From positions 1 through 11,203 of the forward strand of contig JAOXYC010214128.1 in assembly GCA_028565715.1 (NCBI GenBank): 11,203 bases of DNA, written 5' to 3'. The translations under genes and the position numbers were made by a program. Below the pieces are notes generated by a model that did not search any database, was not told where the DNA came from, and saw nothing but the letters and a program-made list of their open reading frames with translations. This document shows positions 1 through 7,479 of this stretch, piece after piece (position 1 is the first letter of the stretch; the number at the start of each line of letters is the position of its first letter). This stretch comes from Phoronis pallida (taxonomy: Eukaryota > Phoronida > Phoronidae).

Positions 1-1599
1 AAACCAAAACTGATATTCCATCTGAACTGGAAATTCAGGTTGACCTTGAAAAATCACAAGAAACACCTGTGATTGAGGGTTTTGTAAAAGAGCAGCAAGA
101 AACTGTTCCTGTAGATGATGTCACGGATGTTGAAGAAACCAAAACTTATATTCCTTCTGAACTGGAAATTCAGGTTGACCTTGAAAAATCAGACGAAACA
201 CCTGTGATTGAGTCTTTTGTGAAAGAACAGCAAGAAACTGTTCCTGTTGAACACATCACTGATGTTGAAGAAACCAAAACTGATATTCCATCCGAACTAG
301 AAATTCAGGTTGACCTTGAAAAATCAGAAGAAACACCTGTGATTGAGTCTTTCGTGAAAGAACAGCAAGAAACTTTTCCTGCTGATGACATCATGGATGT
401 TGAAGAAACCAAAACTGATATTCCATCCGAACTAGAAATTCAGGTTGAACTTGAAAAATCACAAGAAACACCAGTGATTGAGTCTTTTGTAAAAGAACAG
501 CAAGAAACTGTTCATGTTGATGACATCACGGATGTTGAAGAAACCAAAACTGATATTCCATCTGAACTGGAAATTCAGGTTGACCTTGAAAAATTGGAAG
601 AAACACCTGTGATTGAGTCTTTCGTGAAAGAACAGCAGGAAACTGTTCCTGTTGATGACATCACAGATGTTGAAGAAATCAAAACTGATATTCCATCCCA
701 ACTGGAAATTCAGGATGATCTTGAAAAATTGCACGAAACGCCAGTGATTGAGACTTTTGTAAAAGAGCAGTCCATTGATGTCCAAGGTGATGACAGCGAA
801 GAGTTCAAACCGTTTGAAGTGCAACTTGATATTCTACCAGAGGTATCCAGAGAACCTGAAATTGAATCTCTGGCCACTCATCAGGCAACACTTCAATTAA
901 CCATCGATAATGAGAGCGAGGAACTACCTCGAGAAACAGTGACTGAATCTACTCAAGCTGAAACTGTATCTACAGAGCATGTCATTGCGACTGGTGAGTC
1001 GCCCCAAGAAATTCAGACAACTGAAATGCAAGTTGTGATTTCTGAAGATGAGCCTATTGAAAGAGGTGAAATATCATTTGAGTTGTCTGTTGAGGGATTG
1101 TCAAGCAAACCCACAGAAGTGGTTTCTACTGAGTTTGCCGCTTCTAAACCTGAAACTGAATCATCTGAGTCAATTGATCTTCAGTTTGATGTTTCACCTG
1201 AAAAACAAGTTACATCAACAGATATTTCAGCTGAATTAGATATGGACCAAAGAGAGAAATCTAAGGAGGATGTTTCAATTGAATTTGGTATACCAAAATC
1301 TGAAGAAGATGTTACTGAAACACTAGAATCGCAGATTGTCATCTCTCCAGATGACACTCAGAAAACTAGAGAAGAAACAGTTTCCTCAGAAACCAGTGTT
1401 GTGGACACCTCTCGCGAGAAGATACAACAGATCATCCACACAGCCTTGCTGCTGAATTTAGACCACGACTGGGATATGAGCCATGATTTGGAAATGCCAT
1501 TTACCACAGTTGAACTGGTAACAGTTGAGCCTTTACAGGAGTTAGCAATCCCTGATGATCAAGCACAAGAGAAGCCTCTGGGGGAAAGCGAGGAACAAG
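1..1599 (+). CDS. Exon A: acidic PEVK-like exon with 45-residue tandem repeats (5' partial)
   Basis: The frame is open from the window edge (first whole codon at 3) to the proposed donor. The first part is a tandem array of 45-residue units containing VIESFVKEQQETVPVDD and IPSELEIQVDLEK. After about 770 the order decays into degenerate acidic segments such as LQFDVSPEKQ, AELDMDQREK and IEFGIPKSEED, each pairing a short hydrophobic beta-like stretch with Ser/Pro/Glu. A distinct stretch near 1420-1460 (IQQIIHTALLLN) could form an amphipathic helix. The composition (Glu, Val, Thr, Pro, Ser, Lys; no Cys or Trp before the donor) suggests an extensible, disordered spring like the PEVK segments of titins. 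The donor at 1600 (AAG before GTACAA) is weak but gives phase 1 and fits exon B, forming a Glu codon across the junction. The frame itself continues to a TAG at 1677-1679. Confidence 0.85.
3..770 (+). repeat. Coding tandem repeat, 135 bp (45 aa) units
   Basis: The VIE codon block recurs at 69, 204, 339, 474, 609 and 744, exactly 135 bp apart each time. There are five full units (69-203, 204-338, 339-473, 474-608, 609-743), a partial unit at the left edge (3-68) and a partial unit on the right (744 to about 770) where similarity fades after FVKEQ. Units differ by scattered substitutions (for example VPVDDI, VPVEHI, FPADDI, VHVDDI) but have no insertions or deletions. Nucleotide similarity is very high, including synonymous positions, which suggests recent expansion or gene conversion. 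More units probably lie to the left of the window. Confidence 0.97.
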
Positions 1600-2853
1600 G
1601 TACAAAATGTTGGCCCACTAAGCCTGTGTATGTCAGTATCATTGATCAGTTACAGTTTTGTCAAGTATGGCTTTTGTAGATCTAATTGATTCTTATTAAA
1701 TTTGTTTTATGCTTTGTTTTAGTTGAAGTCTTTGCAATATTATATGGCTTAATTATGCTTATCATAAGTCGCAGAATTTGCTACTCATTGATTATTTGTT
1801 TTATTTGCTATTATGCTTTTATTGAAATATGATTTTCGTGTTTTAAATGCTAATCTAAGATTTTAGCTGAGGTTTAACTTTATTCCATGAATAATTGATG
1901 TAAGTTGCATATGGGGAGACGTCTTGTTCTCTAAAAGGGATGTTTGACAATTGTAAAAGTCAAACTTTTTGTCGTAAATTTCCATGCAACTAGCCTCAGA
2001 CTTTCATAGTTTTGATATTTATAGATATTGTTTATTCCACTTTTAAGTCTGATAAAAAATCTGTGTTTGACGCTACATCTCGACTATACTTTGTAAGGCA
2101 AGCTGTCTTTGAGATCTTGTGTTATGTCAACTGAAAACATGGACTTTTATCAGACTTGAAAGTTAAGCTTCTTAGACTAAAAAAAATTAAATGTCTTATC
2201 TATGGGTTGAATTGCTTTTCTTGGCTGAAATACTCTTGTTTAATTTATGGCTTTAATAAAGACTTGATATTTTACTTTTCAGGTTTGCATCTTATTATTT
2301 TCAATGAAATTATATTAACCCCTTACTACTATAATATACCATCTAGGCCTTTGTTAATAATTCTTCCTAATTGCACCAAAATAAGATGTGTCCTACCCTT
2401 TCTAGGTAAAAACAATCATGGTTTTTACTCTTGAAGCATGACTCCTGAGTTATTTTTGCACTGTTTTGCATGTTGAATGGGGTGTGTTTTCTAGTGTCAT
2501 TTATGTTTTTATTGATATATAAAGTTTGAAATAGAGTTTACATGGGCATTCCAGCTTCTCATTAGTCAGTTGTGATAATATAGTTATAGTTTGGGCATTT
2601 GACATGTGTTGAGTTGCTGGGGCATTTTCTTGAATTTGATCCATTGAATATATTGTATTCACTTTCTACTCATTCCTTCTTTCTTTGTTAAGTTGCTCAG
2701 AATGTTTTTTGTTTTCAATTTTTTTAGTATCAACATTTTTTTAGGCTTTTCTCTGCTAAGTAGAATTTGAATAGAATTTTATTTTAATAAGTATTCAATG
2801 AAGACTTCCAACAATCCTTTGAATTTAAAGATTTACTTTGATTCTGTTTTTAG
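1600..2853 (+). other. Intron 1 (phase 1), no gene seen
   Basis: This 1254 bp AT-rich stretch joins exon A to exon B. The acceptor is a T-rich tract ending in TAG at 2851-2853. No open frame shows similarity to muscle modules or has good splice sites. It contains a 19 bp inverted repeat (2039-2057 with 2145-2163), a short 7 bp hairpin (1942-1948 with 1959-1965), and an AATAAA at 2255-2260. The AATAAA would matter only if exon A were read through its weak donor to the TAG at 1677. Confidence 0.75.
2039..2163. repeat. Intronic inverted repeat (19 bp arms, 87 bp spacer)
   Basis: The left arm 2039-2057 (core AAGTCTGATAAAA) is the reverse complement of 2145-2163 (core TTTTATCAGACTT). Eighteen of 19 positions match, and the one mismatch would be a G:U pair in RNA. 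There is weaker similarity for some bases further into the spacer. It may be a decayed foldback/MITE-like element or an intronic hairpin. I saw no target-site duplication. Confidence 0.8.
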
Positions 2854-3060
2854 AAGTTGTACAACCCCAAGAAGACGTTGTTGACCTTGCTGCACCAGAA
2901 GCAACCACCAGACCTGAAGTGACTGTTGTTGAAGAACCTGAACAACAGGTCATTGAGCAACAAGAGCAAGCCACATTAGAGACTTACCAAACTGAGGAAC
3001 CTAGTCAAACAGTCATTGAATTCTCATTCGATGATGTCTTGATCTCTGAGCAAAAGACAG
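2854..3060 (+). CDS. Exon B: short acidic Glu/Gln/Val-rich exon
   Basis: A 207 bp symmetric phase 1-1 exon, 69 codons. It continues the acidic low-complexity character of exon A: VVQPQEDVVDLAAPEATT, then VVEEPEQQVIEQQEQ, ending near IEFSFDDVLISEQKT. It lacks Cys, Trp and any recognisable fold. The acceptor is a T-rich tract ending TAG at 2851-2853; the donor is ACAG before GTTTGT at 3061. The closing segment resembles the recurring 'hydrophobic-E-F-hydrophobic-D' motif of exons A and L. It directly precedes the SH3 exon and probably serves as a flexible tether. Being symmetric, it could be skipped without a frameshift. Confidence 0.8.
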
Positions 3061-3730
3061 GTTTGTGTTTAGTATATCTTTTCCAAATATCTTGAGTATA
3101 AATTCGGCCTTGTTTTATCCGGTATTTTTTGAATAAAAAAAGATTGACTACTTCCATACCTTTTGATTATAAGAAGGAATGAAAGAACTTGTCATTTGGT
3201 ATAGAACTGTACAATACTTAACAACAGGGAATGCTTAGAAGATGACTCCTATTTTTAAATTTTATTTTGTTTACTTAGACATTGAAGCCCAGTATACTGT
3301 AAAAGGTTGGTCAATTCCTATCCCCAGTTTAGAAAATTTCTTGGTGTGGATTTTGTGATAGTTGAACCTATTTCCATGAAAATGAATTTTACATATTATC
3401 CAGAGGAGTGTACAGTTTGTTTAGGAACTTGAACCTTGTTCACAAATATAAGCATCTTGCAAATGGTGTGGAACTAGGCATATTGAGTGCATGAAATCAT
3501 TCAGCTACAATTATTGCGAAATCCTACAAATCTTTCAACCTTGGATTGCCAAAGTTCCCTCCTCCAAAGTTTGCCAAAAGCATCATTTGATTTGAGGAAA
3601 AATGAAATGCAATGTGACATTTTTAAAATTGCCGAGTCAAGTAAAGTTTTGCAATTTTGTTTTGCATGCTCATGCTGTTTCAAATATTTGCATGTTTATT
3701 TGATTATTTTGTATATTTAACTGCATGCAG
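3061..3730 (+). other. Intron 2 (phase 1), no gene seen
   Basis: 670 bp, AT-rich. An open stretch around 3487-3720 on both strands has no module similarity or compatible splice sites and looks accidental. A possible 20 bp micro-exon bounded by AG (to 3278) and GT (about 3299) was considered, but its length would break the frame. Confidence 0.75.
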
Positions 3731-3988
3731 ATAGTTACAAATCTACAATCTACGTTGCCATAAGTCATTACGAAGCACAATCCCCTGAAGTCATGACACT
3801 TAACCCAGGCGAGAAGGTTGAAGTCGTTGACAGCTCACGTTCAGACTGGTGGCTCGCCCGCAAACCGTATGATAGAAGTGAGGCATGGGCACCTGCCATG
3901 TATCTTCAACCATTGCACGAATATCAGAACCGACTACAGGAAGTCATCAAACTAACTACAGAAGACTTGCATGTTGATAGCTGTCCGA
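3731..3988 (+). CDS. Exon C: SH3 domain
   Basis: A 258 bp phase 1-1 exon, 86 residues. The SH3 fold is read from the order YVAISHYEA (ALYDY position), MTLNPGEKVEVVD (RT loop to strand b, the 'L..GD.I.V' pattern), SDWWLARK (the WW of the n-Src/strand region) and AWAPAMYLQP (the G.(V/I)P..Y(V/L) end). SH3 domains usually bind PxxP ligands in a groove of conserved aromatics. Here the second ALYDY Tyr, the first Trp of WW, and the Pro and Tyr of the last motif remain, but the first ALYDY Tyr is Ser and its Asp is His, so binding may be altered. After the domain, HEYQNRLQEVIKLTTEDL looks like a short helix, as often follows SH3 domains in giant muscle proteins. The acceptor is GCAG at 3727-3730; the donor GTAAGA at 3989 is strong. 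Confidence 0.93.
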
Positions 3989-4325
3989 GTAAGATTTTTG
4001 TTTCACTGATGCATGCATTATTTATATGTTCAGACTCTTTGAAAATCTAGAAATGCACTTCATGAAACTCATTGCAGTATCTTTCTTTTTCTTGGCATTA
4101 GGTCAACGCAAAGGATTTTTATGACTTTGGACAAAGATTTATGTCAACTTTCCGCTAGTCCAATATTTTCAATCCTTTTTTTCATGGTAATTTGTTCCGA
4201 TTTGCTATTGAGATTCGCTCAAAATCTTCAGAAGAGCTCCATAAAGCATTTTCAGATGAATTTCACAATTTTTTTTTCTTTATTTTTATCAAAAACTAAA
4301 AAAGGCATTTTCATCCATATTCCAG
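3989..4325 (+). other. Intron 3 (phase 1), no gene seen
   Basis: 337 bp with a strong T-rich tract before the acceptor CCAG at 4322-4325. The reading frame of exon D stays open back to an ATG at 4121, but that upstream peptide (hydrophobic, Phe-rich) looks like translated intron. Confidence 0.75.
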
Positions 4326-4664
4326 ATTCTGATTCTGAGGATAGCACACCCCTTCCACCACCCGACCCATTAGATAACACTCCTCCCCACTTCTCTAATC
4401 CAATCCGCAGTCAGTACACCAGTGATGGCAAACCTTCCAAATTCATTTGTACACTAGAGGGCACTCCAACACCTCAGGTCACATGGTTCAAGGAGGCGGC
4501 CATTTTGGAACCATGTGATGATTTCCAAATGCAATACTTGGATGATAACACATGCATGTTGAGTATAACGGACACATTTCCTGAGGATGCTGGGACGTAC
4601 ACGGTTGTGGCAAAGAATGAAGTGGGTTGTGCGTTCAGTTCGGCACATTTAGTGGTGCATGAAG
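4326..4664 (+). CDS. Exon D: acidic/proline linker and Ig I-set domain 1
   Basis: A 339 bp phase 1-1 exon, 113 residues. It opens with a Ser/Asp run (SDSEDS, matching the S-x-x-acid pattern favoured by casein kinase 2) and a proline stretch PLPPPDP, followed by a complete Ig domain from about PPHFSNPI to LVVHE. Ig marks are the B-strand Cys (FIC, codon 4448), core Trp (VTWFK, codon 4484) and the F-strand DAGTY (4586-4600). The F-strand position that normally holds the second Cys is Val (4604), so no classical disulphide can form, as is usual for intracellular muscle Ig domains. One exon per Ig domain with phase 1 ends matches titin-family architecture. The donor is GAAG before GTGACT. Confidence 0.93.
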
Positions 4665-5139
4665 GTGACTGTCTTTATTAACTGCATTATTCCTACTAAC
4701 TGTCAAACCACTTAGATGTTTAAGTAGATAGTCTAGCGTTCCTCACCATTTTGGATAACCTTTAAGTTTAAAATCTAAAATCAGTTTTCGCATGATTTTT
4801 GAGTTTATGAAGCATGTTTTTCTGTGCTCATTTATTAATTGTAAATGTCTTTAAAGTGACATGATGTTGTAGTAATGATAACTTAAAATAGATTTGTTCA
4901 GCTAACTATTATCAAGTAACACATCTGTCATTTACTTGCCTGTCACTATATTTTAATTTTGATAATCTTTCAATATCATTTAATAGAATAGTTGGGCTCA
5001 GTTTACTTTCACAGCATTGGCTTTTGTTGCTCATTGTGGACCTTTTCTTTTTATTAGTAGTGTCACTTATCTAATTGTTTCTGCTAGTACTGAAATTATT
5101 AAGAATTGATTAAAACCATATTTTGCTATGTTATCATAG
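4665..5139 (+). other. Intron 4 (phase 1), no gene seen
   Basis: 475 bp, AT-rich, ending with acceptor CATAG at 5135-5139. I see no open frame of interest, repeat or RNA gene in it. Confidence 0.7.
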
Positions 5140-5243
5140 GTGCTGGAGCTCCAACATTCAAACAGAAACCAAAGTTCCAGCAAGTGGCAGCCGGTGAGAC
5201 TGCAACATTTGAATGTGTCATCACTGCTCCCAATGAGCCAGAG
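5140..5243 (+). CDS. Exon E: Ig domain 2, N-terminal half
   Basis: A 104 bp exon, phase 1 in and phase 0 out. It encodes the A-C strands of an I-set domain: APTFKQKPKFQQVAAGETAT, then FECVITAPNEPE with the B-strand Cys at codon 5214. Translation in the intact frame breaks off before the expected core Trp, which is supplied by the next exon (VQWF). The donor GAG before GTAAGG at 5244 is a good consensus. The first residues (an Ala/Gly-rich joint) directly continue Ig1 with almost no linker. Confidence 0.92.
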
Positions 5244-5572
5244 GTAAGGCATTGGTCTGGATGTCAGTTCATAACATTTTATTACTGATAAAGATCGTTT
5301 TGAAATCATACAGAGTTGACGAGAAAATGTTTTCAAATTGTCTTTTAGATTTGCATGGGTACCTCTAAGTTGGCATCAGCCTTGATTGCTTATTGTTGTG
5401 TGGCTAAATCCTTTGAAAAATTGGAGTTTCTCATCAAATCTGGTTCAGAACACATTTAGCTTTAGGAAAATTTAAAATTACAATCTGTTATAGTATGGCC
5501 AGAATGTGTGGTTTTCATAAAGTGAAATTGCAGTCTCGCCAAGATACTTTCATTGTCTTCTATTCGTTTCAG
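5244..5572 (+). other. Intron 5 (phase 0, inside Ig2), no gene seen
   Basis: 329 bp, splitting Ig2 between the B-C loop and the core Trp. The acceptor is a pyrimidine-rich tract ending TTTCAG at 5572. Open frames that extend into it on both strands are extensions of exon E or F or chance. Confidence 0.75.
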
Positions 5573-5771
5573 GTTCAATGGTTCCACAATGAAACAGTCA
5601 TTAGTTTTGAAGAATATCCTAACTCAGAGACCTCTGTTGTCAGCGAGGGAGATACACACACTGTCTCACTGGCATTGAGACAGGTTGGACCAGACAGTTC
5701 TGGGTCATATAAAGTCATCTGCTCCAATGACCAGGGATCTGCCACCATGAGTGTGTCACTTCTTGTAGATG
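5573..5771 (+). CDS. Exon F: Ig domain 2, C-terminal half
   Basis: A 199 bp exon, phase 0 in and phase 1 out. It starts with VQWFHNE (core Trp at codon 5579), then a long C'-E region, HTVSLALRQVGPDSSGSYKVICSND and the closing G strand SATMSVSLLVD. The F-strand Cys site is Val (5714), with a Cys two residues later (5720), so standard disulphide geometry is lost. Joined to exon E it gives about 101 residues, the normal I-set size. The donor GATG before GTAATT at 5772 leaves phase 1, ready for exon G. Confidence 0.93.
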
Positions 5772-6207
5772 GTAATTTTTTTTGTTCAAAAATAATGTTT
5801 TTACATGATATGTTCAGATAGGAGTTGTTAGGAATTTAGAAAACATCTCTTTGGGGATTATCAAATTAGTGGTCCAAAGAACTTAAAGCACAGAGTGTTG
5901 TAGATCAAGGGATTCGCTGCATAAGGATAGTCACTTGGGCTCTTTCAATTGTAATACTGGTTGTTCTTGATGAAGGCATTAATCATGCATTGTTCATATT
6001 GTATACTTTGGCCTAAAGTTAAAATACAACTGCTTCAAAACATTGATTTTGCTTATAGTTATTGTTAAAGACTGTGTAGGTCCAGACAAAACCTACCTGT
6101 TTGCTTTTGAAGTATTTGACAACCAAGTGATATGCATTTCAACTGGACAATGGAATTGTCTTCATCTGGTGAAAAAATGAATGCATCTTAATACACTCTT
6201 TTATCAG
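5772..6207 (+). other. Intron 6 (phase 1), no gene seen
   Basis: 436 bp separating Ig2 from the linker exon. The acceptor is TTATCAG at 6201-6207. Nothing beyond ordinary AT-rich sequence was recognised. Confidence 0.7.
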
Positions 6208-6337
6208 AAACTACAACAGCAAAGAAAGACTTCCGAGATCAATTGCAGAGAGCTCACGTCAAGGTAGTTGAAAAAGATGTTCGAAGGACGTCTCAAGTAG
6301 AACAGCTTGATTTCAGGGATAATCTGCGGGAAATTGA
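6208..6337 (+). CDS. Exon G: linker with two DFRxxL motifs and an RRTS site
   Basis: A 130 bp exon, phase 1 in and phase 2 out, 43 residues plus split codons. It reads TTTAKKDFRDQLQRAHVKV, then VEKDVRRTSQ, then VEQLDFRDNLREI. The two DFRxxL motifs (DFRDQL and DFRDNL) match the motif by which smooth-muscle myosin light chain kinase binds actin filaments. The fragment RRTS fits the PKA consensus R-R-x-S. The exon is basic and probably helical, unlike the acidic exons around it. It immediately follows the Ig2 G strand, so it is an inter-Ig linker. The donor GA before GTAAGTG at 6338 is near-perfect. Function is inferred from motif identity only; these motifs also occur in titin-family linkers without proven actin binding. 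Confidence 0.88.
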
Positions 6338-6980
6338 GTAAGTGTTGGACACGTGTTATCAGTTACAAATAATGTTCTTAATATTTTGTTTCTAACTGTT
6401 ATTCTCAAATAAATGTTAGATTTAGACTAGATAAACTAATTTTCTAACTTTTGTGATGTATAAGTCCATGTCTAATTTACAATCTATATTTTTGTAAACT
6501 TATCAATGTTGTGTCAGTCATTGTAACATCTTTATTTGTGATAACTTGCTTGAATATTTAGTAGGCTTGCTTTGAATTGTCAATTTTCCCATATTTATGA
6601 TTTTGGTGCCAACTTTCACCAATGGAATATCATGGCATTTAGTCCATGACTCATATTAGAAAAAAACTGAGTCTTTGCCCATTGGTGCTTTTTGGCTTTA
6701 AATCATATATTTGGTAAAATTGGCTTTACTTATTGTTGCACTATTGTGTTTGTCTGCACGTTTTACATTACACAATTTCCCCAAAATTAATTCACTTTGC
6801 ATGACAGTACACAAACGCATGACAGTATCCTGTTGAAACGCACGCAGGGAATTTTTTTGAGAAGAGTTTTTTGTCCAACATTAATTTTTTTTCATGGGAC
6901 AAAAATAATCACACTCTCATTCAACTTTTGTAAGATCCTACATGTAACAAAAAATAATCGTTTATCATTGAAACTCACAG
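6338..6980 (+). other. Intron 7 (phase 2), contains a foldback
   Basis: 643 bp leading to the first duplicated mini-exon. No gene is seen. It holds the inverted repeat 6581-6722 and, at its 3' end, about 45 bp (6936-6980) that match the sequence upstream of exon I. An open frame that runs through 6797-7090 is a wrong-frame shadow over exon H. Confidence 0.75.
6581..6722. repeat. Intronic inverted repeat, about 45 bp arms
   Basis: Arm 6581-6625 pairs with the reverse complement of 6679-6722 at about 34 of 45 aligned positions by eye, including perfect blocks CAATTTT, ATGATTT, GCCAA and CACCAATGG. The 53 bp between holds a smaller perfect pair, GACTCA (6648-6653) and TGAGTC (6668-6673). It may be a decayed MITE-like foldback or an RNA hairpin upstream of exon H. 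No flanking target-site duplication was recognised. Confidence 0.8.
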
Positions 6981-7118
6981 GAAAGTCAATTTTGGTGGCC
7001 GTCGATCAGAGGTTGAGCAAATTGACTTCCGTTATTTGCTTAAACCACTTCCTGAGGAACTGTAAGTGTAATCCCACCCATAGTAGATAAACTAAATATT
7101 TTGTCCAATTTAATGATC
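6936..7118 (+). repeat. Segmental duplicate copy 1 (exon H plus flanks)
   Basis: About 45 bp before exon H and about 57 bp after it match the flanks of exon I (8194-8375). Shared blocks include ATCATTG..AAACTCACAG before the exon and GTAAGTGTAATC.CACCC and TAGTAGATAA after it. The duplicated unit is therefore roughly 183 bp, exon and intron flanks together. Confidence 0.88.
6981..7061 (+). CDS. Exon H: mini-exon with DFRxxL motif, copy 1
   Basis: An 81 bp phase 2-2 exon, 27 codons. It encodes KVNFGGRRSEVEQIDFRY followed by LLKPLPEEL, with one exact DFRxxL (DFRYLL). The stretch RRSEVEQIDFRYLL is closely related to the end of exon G (RRTSQVEQLDFRDNL) and to exon I. The acceptor is ACTCACAG at 6973-6980; the donor T before GTAAGTG at 7062 is strong. 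Its short length, strong splice sites and divisibility by three make it a good cassette-exon candidate. The tail is acidic (PEE), unlike exon I. The predicted role is a further actin-contact module in the Ig2-Ig3 linker. Confidence 0.88.
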
Positions 7119-7260
7119 ATATTGTTAATCATACCAGTTTTCAAACTTTTAAAGTCTAGGAACATCATTGAAATTGTGCAAAAATCACAATATTTTCATG
7201 TATTTTGTGCCCGTCTTCACTGGATTGACAGCTAGTTTGTTTAAAATCTCTGCATTTTCC

Positions 7261-7344
7261 GACATCCGTTTATTAGGAAATTAGATTGGTATTTTGGGCT
7301 TTGACATCCGTTAAGTATGAAATAAGATTGGCATTTTGGGCTAG
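7261..7344 (+). repeat. Tandem duplication, 2 x 42 bp
   Basis: Units 7261-7302 and 7303-7344 both begin GACATCCGTT and share AAGATTGG/TAGATTGG followed by ATTTTGGGCT. They differ at several sites in the middle. It lies within intron 8 and has no coding role. Confidence 0.85.
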
Positions 7345-7479
7345 TGAACTTTATAAACTCTCAATTTGAGGCGTTTTTTTAAACTTAGGATGTTTTCAGT
7401 ATGAGTATTTGTCAGAATCCCATATCCTCAGTGTAGTTCATTTAATCTAAATGGTACTCTAATTCTCAATGTATTCACA

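Noticed and set aside
459-824. Minus-strand open frame across the coding repeats
   Set aside because: It is the antisense shadow of the Glu/Val-rich repeat frame; Phe/Asn/Leu-rich with no domain, while the + frame is clearly the coding one.
3279-3298. 20 bp micro-exon candidate in intron 2
   Set aside because: Its length would break the phase 1-1 joining of exons B and C.
4121-4325. ATG-initiated upstream extension of exon D
   Set aside because: The extension is hydrophobic Phe-rich sequence over a T-rich tract, and a good acceptor at 4322-4325 joins the SH3 exon in phase.
6797-7090. 97-residue open frame over exon H
   Set aside because: It reads exon H in the wrong frame. The frame with DFRYLL matches exons G and I and the phase 2 splice sites.
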